A stretch of DNA of 34,341 nt. Origin: Oscillatoriales cyanobacterium SM2_1_8 (GTDB lineage: Bacteria; Cyanobacteriota; Cyanobacteriia; Pseudanabaenales; Pseudanabaenaceae). This document shows positions 9,186 to 18,197 of the stretch, one piece after another. Location: contig JAAUUG010000003.1 of the NCBI GenBank assembly GCA_012031195.1, forward strand, positions 1 through 34,341, read 5' to 3'. Under the pieces are notes generated by a model. That model did no database searches. It had not been told where the DNA came from and saw only the letters and a program-made list of their open reading frames with translations. The first letter of the stretch is position 1. Each line of letters starts with the position of its first letter. Both the position numbers and the translations under genes were made by a program.

Positions 9186-10873
9186 TCACTCCACCGGTGT
9201 GGGCTTCAAAGACAACAAGATATCAAGGCGCACGGTGCGATCGTCCAGGTTGGTGGTGGTAGCCGCCAGCCCTCGCACCGCATCCAGCAAAACACGCCCT
9301 TGGGTGTAAGCCGGCGTGCTTTTCAATTCGCTGGGCAGTAGCCGATCCAAAATTGGCAGAGAAGCTCCTACATGCCAGTAGAAATACCCGCCGTTGGTGG
9401 TGGGGAGCCCCGCCGTGAGCCGACGAAAAGTTGGGCTCTGGGCAAGCGCGGTGCTCGGTGCCGGCAGCAGGCTTGTGATCAGGTCTCCCGCTGCCCAAAA
9501 CAACACATCTTGGGTTAGAAATCCCTGGGTTGCCAAACGGGTGGTCATGGATTGCGATCGCACCGTCCAGGCGGTCACTTCGGTTTGGGCAAGGGTTTCG
9601 GCACGGATTTCCAGGCCGTCGGGGATCGGGCCCCCCGGCGACGAACGGGCCCATCGATCCAACTTGCTCAGAAACTGGCGGGGCAAATCCGCCACGGTGG
9701 TACGGGCCAACAACACCAGACCAAATCCCGAGCTGCGCAATGCCCCGGCGGTGGTGGGCACAGCAGCGATCGCAAAATCTTCGGTCAGCCAGCCCATCAC
9801 TTCTTTTCCAGATCGATGTCGACTTGGGCCAGGGCCTCCCGCCACTGGCTGAGGGTGGTTTCGGAAACGGGGTTGGCCTTGGCCCGGGTTTTGAGGGTTT
9901 CCCAACTTTGGCGGAGGTTGATGCCGGACACGACCGCCAGGGTCTCGGCCGGGAGGCGATCGAGCAAGGGCTTCCGGGTGGTGACGATCGCCGCGCCGGG
10001 GGCCATGGCGACCCGTTCGACCCGAAACCGCAACCCTTCTTTTTGAAAACCCGCCGCCAGGGACAGGGAAGCCAAAGGGGCCGTGGGGCTGGTCAACAAC
10101 GAATCCCCCAGGGCTTGGGCCGGCCCCAAAAAGTCCAGACCAACCGCACCATCCACGTACAACCAGGCCAGGGATTCCCGCGGCGGCAAACCCTGTGCCC
10201 GGGCCAACGCTTCCGCAAACGCCGGTTTGGTCGCCAACGCGGGCGATCGCCGCCGGTAGGTTTCGATCGTCCGGTGCAGCAGGGCCGGATCGGTGGTCAA
10301 TACCGCCAGCCGCCCATCCATCAAAGCGGTCACCAGGCGTTGGTTGGGGCGACGGGTAGGGGACTCGTAGTACACCTGGCGGCCGTAGGTTTTCTCGGTG
10401 AATTGGGCCCCTTGTTGGGTCAAAGCGTTGCGGTATTTCGCCAAAAACACCTCGGCGCGTTCGCGGTTTTGCACCGGGGCGATCGCCAGGGTCGCCGGCG
10501 GTTCATCAGGTCGGAGGGGCACCAACGCCGCCAAAGCCCCATCGCCAATCCAGGGTTGAATATCCTGCTGAAAATCAATGCTGCCCCTTTGCCATAGGGC
10601 CTGCCCCGGCCAATCGGCGATCGCCTTGGCCAGCAACTGCCGAGATTCGGGCGTGCCAAACTGGGTCAACGGCTGCCAGAGGCCCCCATCGGTGCGTAGG
10701 GCCACTACCACCGTCGCCTCTTGGGGCACCGCCTGGGCCGCCCCCGCCAAACCGGACAACGGCCATCGGATCGCCAACCACCAGTAGGCGACCGCTCCCA
10801 CCCCGGCAGCCAGGGTAGCGAGGACTCCCCCCAGCCACCACCCAGATGGTTTCCCCGATTTGCGTTTGGTCAT
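9186..10873 (-). pseudogene. DUF3352 domain protein, split into two ORFs by a single-base frameshift
   Basis: ORF 9797..10873(-) ends ...ALAQVDIDLEKK*. ORF 9186..9905(-) continues ...KEVMGWLTEDFAIAAVPTTAGALRSSG. Adding one A to the run at 9804-9807 (minus strand GGAAAAG) restores DLEKEVMGWL. Confidence 0.75.
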
Positions 10874-10937
10874 AACTCTTGGTTCCCCGTGGAGGCGCTA
10901 AGATGGCTTGCAGGCTTGTGACCATCTAGGGTACGGG

Positions 10938-11914
10938 ATGAAAGGCCCCCGCGCCAAATTTGGGCGTTGGTTGCGGCAAAGCCAACGATTGCCGGGCAAG
11001 GCCCGTCTTTTGTTGGCCCTCTCCGGCGGTCAAGACTCCCTGAGCTTGGCCCAATTGTTGCGTTGGCATCAACCCCGCTGGCAATGGGCGATCGTGTGGG
11101 CCCACTGCAACCACCGCTGGCGCCCCGATGCCGATGCCTGTGCCGACCATCTGGCTCGCCTGGCCACCCAATGGGGCTACCCCTTCATGCTCGAAGCCGC
11201 CGATCGCCCCCCTGGCAACGAAGCCGCCGCCCGTAAATGGCGTTACGACACCCTGCTGGCGATGGCCCAAGCCCAAGACTGCTCCCACATTCTCACCGCC
11301 CACACCCGCAGCGATCGCGTCGAAACCTTCCTGTTGCAATTGTTGCGCGGGGCCAGTCCCGGCGGTTTGCGGGCCATCGTTCCCCAAAGACCCCTGGGCG
11401 ATCGCTGGTTGATCCGACCCCTGTTGGACTTTAGCCGTCAGGAGACCGCCGCCCTCTGCCGTCAACACCGGCTGCCCGTTTGGGTAGACCCCACCAACCA
11501 ACACCTTGCCCACCGCCGCAACCGCCTGCGCCACCGGGTAATCCCCTACCTACGGCAGCACTTCAATCCCCAACTGGAAACCCGGATCGGCCAGACCGCC
11601 GACCTGTGGCACGACGACAACACCTATTTGAACGCCCTCGCCGCCAAACTTTGGCAGCCCGGTCAACCCCTCCACTGCGCCGACCTCCAAACCCAACCCC
11701 AACCCCTCCAACGGCGCGTCCTACGGAACTTTTTGCAGACCCATACCGGCCGGAGTCCCACTTGCCAACACATCCTGGGGCGATCGCCCTCCTCCACGCC
11801 CCGGCCGGTACCCGCAGCGAACACCTCCCCGGCGGTTCCTGGCTGATGGTGCACGGTACCGCCCCCCACCCCCGAACCTTGATCTGGCATCCGCCCCAAG
11901 TTGCCACATCTTAA
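10938..11914 (+). pseudogene. tilS: tRNA(Ile)-lysidine synthetase TilS, C-terminus displaced by a frameshift near 11780
   Basis: PP-loop LLALSGGQDSLSLAQLL; ILTAHTRSDRVETFLLQLLRGA; HRRNRLRHRVIPYLR. Frame changes at CTGGGGCG (11776-11782). One extra G gives LGAIALLHAPAGTRSEHLPGGSWLMVHG. Confidence 0.85.
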
Positions 11915-11984
11915 CCACATCATTACCGAAGGGGGAACAGACTACGGTAGCCTGCTAAGTGTTGGAACAAACTCACCCAAAATT

Positions 11985-12401
11985 ATGACCGGCTTAACCC
12001 TGTCCGACTTGCCTGCCCACGATTACCGCGTCGAAGCAGCAACCCAATGCCGGGAAGTAGCGGCCGGCTTCGAGCAAAACCTCACCACCCCTGGGGTCAT
12101 GGTTTACCAAAGCGATCGCCTGTACGGGATGTTGTCGCGATCCTCCTTCGTGAACCACATGGCCAAGGGCTACAACACCGAAGTGTATCCAAAACGCGCC
12201 GTGCAAGTCATGGTGGACTACCTAAAACCCGAAGCCTTGGTGCTGCCCGCAGCCACCCCCATTATGGAAGCCGCTCGCCAAGCGATCGATCGTTTGGCTC
12301 CCCACACCTACGATCCGATTGTGGTGGACGCCAACGGCACCCTGAGCTTGGTGGATATGCACGATCTGATGAAAGCGGTCGTTGGTTCGATGGTGGCCTA
12401 A
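11985..12401 (+). CDS. Small CBS-domain-like protein
   Basis: MTGLTLSDLPAHDYRVEAATQCREVAAGFEQNLTTPGVMVYQSDRLYGMLSRSSFVNHMAKGYNTEVYPKRAVQ... resembles the regulatory domain found N-terminal to some cyanobacterial signalling proteins. Confidence 0.6.
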   Translation: MTGLTLSDLPAHDYRVEAATQCREVAAGFEQNLTTPGVMVYQSDRLYGMLSRSSFVNHMAKGYNTEVYPKRAVQVMVDYLKPEALVLPAATPIMEAARQAIDRLAPHTYDPIVVDANGTLSLVDMHDLMKAVVGSMVA

Positions 12402-12497
12402 ACCCCGAAAGAAAATCTGGAATTCCGGGGGGGGCCTTCCCCCCAACCGCTACGATGGGCCCCACAGACCCAACGCCGTACCGAAAGGGGAAGCAAC

Positions 12498-13925
12498 ATG
12501 ACCGAGCAGAGCGCCCAGCAAAGCACCATTGGGTTGATTGGTTTGGCCGTCATGGGGGAAAATTTGGCCCTCAACATCGAGCGGAACGGATTTCCGATCG
12601 CCGTTTACAACCGCAGCCGCGACAAAACCGACAAGTTTGTGGAAGGACGCGCCGCCGGCAAAAACGTCACCGCCGCCTACAACATTCCCGACTTTGTGGC
12701 CGCGTTGGCCCGGCCTCGCCGCATTTTGATCATGGTCAAGGCCGGCAGCCCGGTGGATGCGGTAATTGATGAACTGCGGCCTCACCTCGAACCCGGTGAC
12801 ATCATTATTGATGGCGGCAATTCCCACTTCCCCGATACCGAACGGCGCACGGTGGCTCTGGAAAGCCAAAACCTGAAATTCATTGGCATGGGTGTGAGCG
12901 GCGGGGAAGAAGGAGCCCTCAACGGCCCCAGCCTGATGCCCGGCGGCCAAAGCAGTGCTTACCAAGAAATCGAAGCCATCGCCCGCAAAATTTCGGCCCA
13001 GGTGGACGACGGCCCCTGCGTGACTTACATTGGGCGGGGCAGCGCCGGGCACTACGTGAAAATGGTGCATAACGGCATCGAGTATGGCGACATGCAGCTC
13101 ATTGCCGAAGCCTACGACCTGTTGAGGCGGGGATTGAACCTCAGCGCCGACGAACTGCAAAGCATCTTCACGGCTTGGAACGAGACCGAATTGTCTTCGT
13201 TTCTGATTGAAATCACCGCCGACATCTTTGGCAAAAAAGACGGGGAAACCGGAGCCCCGCTGGTGGACAAAATTTTGGACGCGGCGGGTCAGAAAGGTAC
13301 CGGCAAATGGACGGTGAACAGCGCCTTTGATTTGGGGGTGCCCATTCCCACCATGATTGCGGCGGTGACGGCCCGGGTGGTTTCGTCCTACAAAGAGGAG
13401 CGGGTGGCGGCGGCAGCCATTCTCCCCAGCACCAGCACCGGCCGGTACGACGGCGAGAAACAGGCTTTCATTGATGCCGTGCGGGATGCCCTGTACTGCT
13501 CCAAAATTTGCTCCTATGCCCAGGGCATGGCGTTGCTGAAGCGGGCTTCCAAGGAGTACAACTACGGTCTGAACTTGGCGGAAATTGCCCGCATTTGGAA
13601 GGGAGGCTGCATCATCCGAGCGGGTTTCTTGGACAAAATCAAAAATGCTTACCGCACCAATCCTGACCTCAGCAATTTGCTGATCGATCCGGATTTCACC
13701 CAGAGCGTGCTGAGCAAAGAAGCTTCCTGGCGGTTGGTGGTGAAGTCGGCGGCGGAGATGGGGGTGCCCATTCCGGCGTTTAGCGCCTCCCTCGACTATT
13801 TTGATAGCTACCGCCAAGCGAATTTGCCCCAAAACCTGACCCAAGCCCAGCGGGATTATTTTGGGGCCCACACCTACGAACGGGTGGACAAGCCGGGGGT
13901 TTTTCACACCGAATGGACAAAGTAG
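12498..13925 (+). CDS. gnd: 6-phosphogluconate dehydrogenase
   Basis: IGLIGLAVMGENLALNIERNGF, IDGGNSHFPDTERR, GMGVSGGEEGALNGPSLMPGG, GTGKWTVNSAFDLGVPIPTMIAAVTAR, RTNPDLSNLLIDPDF. Confidence 0.97.
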   Translation: MTEQSAQQSTIGLIGLAVMGENLALNIERNGFPIAVYNRSRDKTDKFVEGRAAGKNVTAAYNIPDFVAALARPRRILIMVKAGSPVDAVIDELRPHLEPGDIIIDGGNSHFPDTERRTVALESQNLKFIGMGVSGGEEGALNGPSLMPGGQSSAYQEIEAIARKISAQVDDGPCVTYIGRGSAGHYVKMVHNGIEYGDMQLIAEAYDLLRRGLNLSADELQSIFTAWNETELSSFLIEITADIFGKKDGETGAPLVDKILDAAGQKGTGKWTVNSAFDLGVPIPTMIAAVTARVVSSYKEERVAAAAILPSTSTGRYDGEKQAFIDAVRDALYCSKICSYAQGMALLKRASKEYNYGLNLAEIARIWKGGCIIRAGFLDKIKNAYRTNPDLSNLLIDPDFTQSVLSKEASWRLVVKSAAEMGVPIPAFSASLDYFDSYRQANLPQNLTQAQRDYFGAHTYERVDKPGVFHTEWTK

Positions 13926-14227
13926 GGTCGGGCTTTCCTCGAGGGAGCGGGGGCAATACGCCCTCATCCCCTGCTCCCCGCCAGAGTGCATGGGAACGGA
14001 ACCCTCTGATGCAGTGAGGTGGCACAGTGAGGTGGGCAGCTTGCCAAGAGCATCAACACCCACGAGGTTGGGTTGACACGGAGGGGCAAAGTGAGCCAGC
14101 CTCCCTTGTTGCTTCGATGCCAACCCGCTTTGGGGCTTGATTTTACCCCCAGCTCTTTCCCCGGTTCAGAAAGCCCGGACACATAAGGGTCTGCCGACGC
14201 CCTGGGGGACAACCCCATCCAAGACCT

Positions 14228-14722
14228 TCAGGCCCCTTGCCGTTGGAGGGTGCCTTCGAGGGTGGCGGTCAAAAAAGAGCCCGAGACCATGCCTTGCGAT
14301 AGGTAATACTGGCGATCGCTGTGGCGGTGCCACGTCACAAACCCGGTGCGCATTTTTTTATCGTCGATGACCCAATACCGCTGAATCAGGGCCGCTGGCG
14401 TCACCCAGCCTTCCCCTTCCACGTTGCCCAAATCGCTGTGTTGAATCAGAAAACTAAACCGCCGACCGTCGTAGTCCAGCCGTCCCTTCAGAGCCTGCGT
14501 GATTTCAGGGCGATCGCCCCCCAGGAACGACAGCTTCGAGGCCAAGCTAAACCAATTCTCTTCGCCCCAACCCACCAACAATTTGCCGCTGACCGGCTGG
14601 GGGGTTTGTCCCCGTTCGAGCCAATGCCCTGTCAGGACCCACCGCCCCGGCTCCATCAAAAAGGTGTGGGCCACCGCTTTCACTCCTCTTTGTTTAGCTT
14701 CTCGCCTGGGCCGTAATTTCAT
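14228..14722 (-). CDS. Conserved hypothetical protein (start uncertain; listed start overlaps the hemC 3' end)
   Basis: Long protein-like ORF MEPGRWVLTGHWLERGQTPQPVSGKLLVGWGEENWFSLASKLSF...; downstream of hemC on the same strand. Confidence 0.6.
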   Translation of the reverse strand: MKLRPRREAKQRGVKAVAHTFLMEPGRWVLTGHWLERGQTPQPVSGKLLVGWGEENWFSLASKLSFLGGDRPEITQALKGRLDYDGRRFSFLIQHSDLGNVEGEGWVTPAALIQRYWVIDDKKMRTGFVTWHRHSDRQYYLSQGMVSGSFLTATLEGTLQRQGA

Positions 14723-15698
14723 CCAGGATGGCTTGGGCCCCTTGACCCTTCAGGGTTTGGGCTAGGGCTACCCCCACGCGCTTCCCCACTCGCTCGCCAG
14801 CCCCGTTTCTTCGCCTTTGACCACCCGCTGCCCGTCCACCGAGGCCACCAACCCCCGCACATTAGGCGATCACCCTGCAACTCGGTCTGCACGCCGATGG
14901 GTACTTGGCAACCCCCTTCCAATTCTCGCAAAAGGCCCGCTCGGCCAAACACCGGTACGTTGTCGGTTGATGCACCACCGTCGCCAACACCGCCAAAATG
15001 CGATCGTCGTCGCTCCGGCACTCGATGCCCAAAGCGCCCTGCCCCACCGCATGGTAGGAAATCTCGCCGGGAATGCGTTGGTGGATGCGATGGCCCATCC
15101 CCAATCGGGTTAATCCGGCCGCCGCCAAAATCAGGGCATCGTATTCCCCCGCATCCAGCTTGGCCAACCGGGTGTTCAGGTTGCCCCGCACATCCTTAAA
15201 CGCCAGATGGGGAAAATGGTGCCGCAGTTGGGCCAACCGCCGCAACGAAGACGTACCCACGATCGCCCCGGCCGGCAACGTAGCCAAATCCCGGTCTTGA
15301 TGTTGGCTGGCCACCACCAAAGCATCCGCCGGGTCTTCCCGCTCCGTGACCGCCCCCAACATCAACCCCACCGGCAGCCGGGTGGGCAAATCCTTGAGGC
15401 TGTGTACCGCCAAATCCACCCGCCCCGCCAGCATGGCATCTTCGAGTTCTTTGGTGAACAGCCCCTTGTCGCCGATTTTGGCCAAAGCCACATCCAGCAC
15501 GTTGTCGCCGTGGGTGCTCATGGTTTCCACCGCAAACGAGTGGCTGCCCCAATGCCGTTCCAGTTCGCCTTTCACCCATTCGGTTTGTACCAAAGCCAGT
15601 TGGCTTTTCCGGGAACCAATCCGAATTGGATTGGAGGAGTCAAAATCGGGGCCGTCAAAATTAGGAGAATGAAGAGCCATGGGACAAACCGGCGACAA
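14694..15698 (-). pseudogene. hemC: Hydroxymethylbilane synthase (porphobilinogen deaminase) HemC with three 3'-proximal frameshifts
   Basis: [103 protein letters not shown]. The remaining C-terminus ([19 protein letters not shown]..., VRGLVASVDGQRVVKGEETGLASEWG..., KRVGVALAQTLKGQGAQAILDEITAQARS*) is spread over three frames. Confidence 0.9.
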
Positions 15699-15759
15699 AG
15701 ATACAGATTATAGGGGCGATCGCTCCGGCGCAGGAACAAGCGCAAAACCCATTGAACCA

Positions 15760-15925
15760 GATTTTGGGGCTCCTTGGTCAAATTTCCGGGACTGGGGCCC
15801 CGTTGGCCTGTCGGCCCCAAGGCAAGGCACACATCGGCGGAACCGACACTTCCCTTGGTCGCGGCGAACACTACCCCAGGTTTCCGGGCACCATCCGCCT
15901 TCAACCAGTGCCCCTGACCCATCCC
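15760..15925 (+). pseudogene. Internally deleted creatininase-family relic
   Basis: ...PQGKAHIGGTDTSLGRGEHYPRFPGTIRLQPVPLTHP resembles the EQHG..GTD and AEHHTGFPGTISLKPATLTHV motifs of the creatininase at 18536. Manual alignment of 15862-15922 to 18737-18796 gives roughly 50 of 60 matches, including GGTTTCCGGGCACCATC. Confidence 0.65.
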
Positions 15926-15942
15926 CGTACTGCAGAGAAAGC

Positions 15943-16064
15943 ATAGTCGTTTTGCGTAACGATGAGACAAAAAAATTGGGTCGCAGGGGCGAAGCTCCCG
16001 CACTGGGTTTTGTCGGACTTTTGTTCGGGAGGAAAAACGTCTCATTCTCAATTGGAATGACTAT
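15943..16064. repeat. MITE-like repeat family B, copy 1 (122 bp)
   Basis: ATAGTCGTTTTGCGTAACGATGAGACAAAA...GGGTCGCAGGGGCGAAGCTCCC...GGACTTTTGTTCGG...TCAATTGGAATGACTAT. Collinear with 27708..27829; inverted ends ATAGTC/GACTAT. Confidence 0.65.
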
Positions 16065-16288
16065 ATGTTGTGCAAACCCTCTCACCGATCGCCCATCCAT
16101 CCCCACCGATGCCAGCGCCCCTCTACCAACAACCTCGCCCACTCACGACCCTGGCGCTGGCAACATAACACCCAAGTTGAGCCGCCGCAGATAACCTCTG
16201 AAACTCACCGATAACCTCTCGGCGGTCGGCTCCAACGACTTGTTAGCTGGCTTATCTCACCAATAACCTTTAAGTACGATTAGAGGAT

Positions 16289-16687
16289 CTAAGGCTGAAA
16301 ACGAAGATTTTGAAGAGGGCGCACTTGGGCAATGGCTTCAAAGTCACGATCATTGTGAATCAGAATCAAATTGTTTTCCAGTGCTGCTTGAGCAATGCAG
16401 CAATCGATTGGGCTGCGAACAGTAAGTCCTTGGCGGCGTAGGTCAAAGTAGATACGGGCTGCTGCTTGCCAAGACTGATTTGTAAGCTCAGCGTAATCTT
16501 GTGTTTCGAGGTAAGTGGAAAGGAGATCCCATTCTTGCTCATTCAAGCTGCCTTGGAGCAGTTCAAGCTGAGTAAATCGAGTGAGTAAAACTTCTCGTTT
16601 GGCAATCAGGGTTTCAAGTTGCTGGCGAGCTTGACCACTGCGATCGCGAAAGACGCTGATCCAAACAGACGTATCAATCAACAGCAT
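16289..16687 (-). CDS. vapC: VapC-like PIN-domain toxin
   Basis: MLLIDTSVWISVFRDRSGQARQQLETL...VRSPIDCCIAQAALENNLILIHNDRDFEAIAQV; PIN acidic residues present; overlaps vapB. Confidence 0.85.
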   Translation of the reverse strand: MLLIDTSVWISVFRDRSGQARQQLETLIAKREVLLTRFTQLELLQGSLNEQEWDLLSTYLETQDYAELTNQSWQAAARIYFDLRRQGLTVRSPIDCCIAQAALENNLILIHNDRDFEAIAQVRPLQNLRFQP

Positions 16688-16886
16688 GACGAGTCTCGCG
16701 CAAAGCCTTATGATCAAAATCCTCGGTAAATTGGATTTGCCCCGCGAGATCAAGAAAGTTTTTCTTGCGGCGCGATCGCACAAATTCTGTCAAAGCAAGA
16801 TTCACCAACTCTTCTTGAGTCGTAAGGTGGGTAAGTTGAAAAGCCTCATTAAGGAGAGATTCATCCAGGTTTAGGGTAATTTGCAT
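16674..16886 (-). CDS. vapB: VapB-like antitoxin
   Basis: MQITLNLDESLLNEAFQLTHLTTQEELVNLALTEFVRSRRKKNFLDLAGQIQF; immediately upstream of vapC on the same strand. Confidence 0.85.
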   Translation of the reverse strand: MQITLNLDESLLNEAFQLTHLTTQEELVNLALTEFVRSRRKKNFLDLAGQIQFTEDFDHKALRETRHAVD

Positions 16887-17035
16887 AGGATAAGTAAAGG
16901 CTGAAGTAGGTACAATTTCTCACAGTTTAACTCTACAGACCGATCAACTTTCACTGGTGACTTAGCTAGTCCTTGTGGGGAGCGTGTCACTTTTGCAGTG
17001 AGTAAAAATACTCAAGAGGTTGAAGCGCTGGAAAA

Positions 17036-17180
17036 TATAGTCATTTCAAATGTGTTTGGGACAATCTTGCCCTCACCTCCAGCCCCTCTCCCTGCTTCGG
17101 CAGGCTCAGGAACCGGGAAGAGGGGAGTAAAGGCAATCAAAACAACCGTGGTCGTGCCACTTTTGATTAAATTGACTATA
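17036..17180 (-). repeat. MITE-like repeat family A, copy 1 (145 bp)
   Basis: TATAGTCATTTCAAATGTGTTTG...CACTTTTGATTAAATTGACTATA: terminal inverted repeats bounded by TA. Reverse complement matches 33452..33578. Confidence 0.75.
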
Positions 17181-17311
17181 TCTAAGCATTGACTCTGCCT
17201 ATGGATACTCCTGGATGCTAGCGGTTATAGTTATTCAACTTGAGGTTGATATAGCTTCTTCCAGCCTCCAACCCTTTCTCGGTCTGAGTTCAAAAGTCAA
17301 TGTTGACTCTT

Positions 17312-17342
17312 TATAGTCCCATTCTTAATTAAAATGAGCATA
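17312..17342. repeat. Short TIR-to-TIR remnant
   Basis: TATAGTCCCATTCTTAATTAAAATGAGCATA resembles two element ends joined with no interior. Confidence 0.4.
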
Positions 17343-17380
17343 TCAGAAAAGATTACTTTCATAAGCCAAAATCTGAACAT

Positions 17381-18197
17381 TTAATTGGAAAGCCATTTCC
17401 AAACCTTATAGGCACCATACCCAACTGCTGCCGCCGCCGCTGCAGGTGCTGCTGCTGTAATGACAACTCCCGCAGCCATACCGCCTCCAACAACTCCACC
17501 CACTGCAGCTAATCCAGAAGTAATTCCAGCAGCACTTAATCCAGCAACACTTCCACTAGCTGCGATTGCACCAACCGCACCAGCAGTTCCAGCAACAGCA
17601 CCAACAGTTGTCATATTTCTGCCAACTGCACGAGCCTCGCGTTCATCACTCGGCAGACTATCGTCGTCTTTCAATACCTGATCCATAGCTACTTTTGTTA
17701 CAAGTCCTGATGCAGCCCCTAATACGCCAACTCCAGCAACAGAACCACCTCCGACGACTCTACCTACCGTAGCAAGGCCAGACATGATACCGGGACCGCT
17801 CAAGCCTTTTGCTGCGCCAGTAGCAGCAACAACCCCAAGACCTGCTGCTACGGCTGCACCACTGCCAGAAGCACCACCTGCTGCTGCACCCGCATTCCTG
17901 ACTTGTTCACTGTCTGGCAATCCCGTTTTACACCATGTTGCAAAGTGTTCACAGTTGTTAAAAAAAAGACTGTATTTTGCTTTCTCCTACGCGGCTTTTA
18001 GCTCTTCGAATAACGACATCATTTGGATCATGCTGTCCATAACGTTTCACAAAAAGTTGGTTTCCACCGCCAAAAGTAGCTACAGGAGTTTGAACGATCC
18101 TTTCGCCATCGTAGTGAATAACTGTTCCATCCCCACAATCGATTCCGTGATGCACAAACTTAGTGAAGTGAACGTAAATATGATCGGCTTTTGCCAT
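17381..18197 (-). pseudogene. LRAT (lecithin retinol acyltransferase-like NlpC/P60 superfamily) protein with Gly/Ala-rich glycine-zipper-like tail, frameshifted
   Basis: ORF 17958..18287(-): MAKADHIYVHFTKFVHHGIDCGDGTVIHYDGERIVQTP...; other frame across 17920-17975 reads SKYSLFFNNCEHFATWCKTGLPDSEQVRN into ORF 17381..17920(-). HHGIDCGDG and NNCEHF are the LRAT catalytic motifs. Confidence 0.8.

Noticed and set aside
9797-9810. Programmed ribosomal frameshift in the DUF3352 gene
   Set aside because: The slippery context is weak and many neighbouring genes carry similar homopolymer indels, so sequence error is the simpler explanation.
12450-14123. 557-aa minus-strand ORF opposite gnd
   Set aside because: Mirror of a clearly conserved gnd coding frame; no own motif.
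13926-14227. CAGTGAGGTGG direct repeats and GC-rich segment after gnd as an ncRNA
   Set aside because: Only two short imperfect copies and no convincing structure or promoter; not supported.
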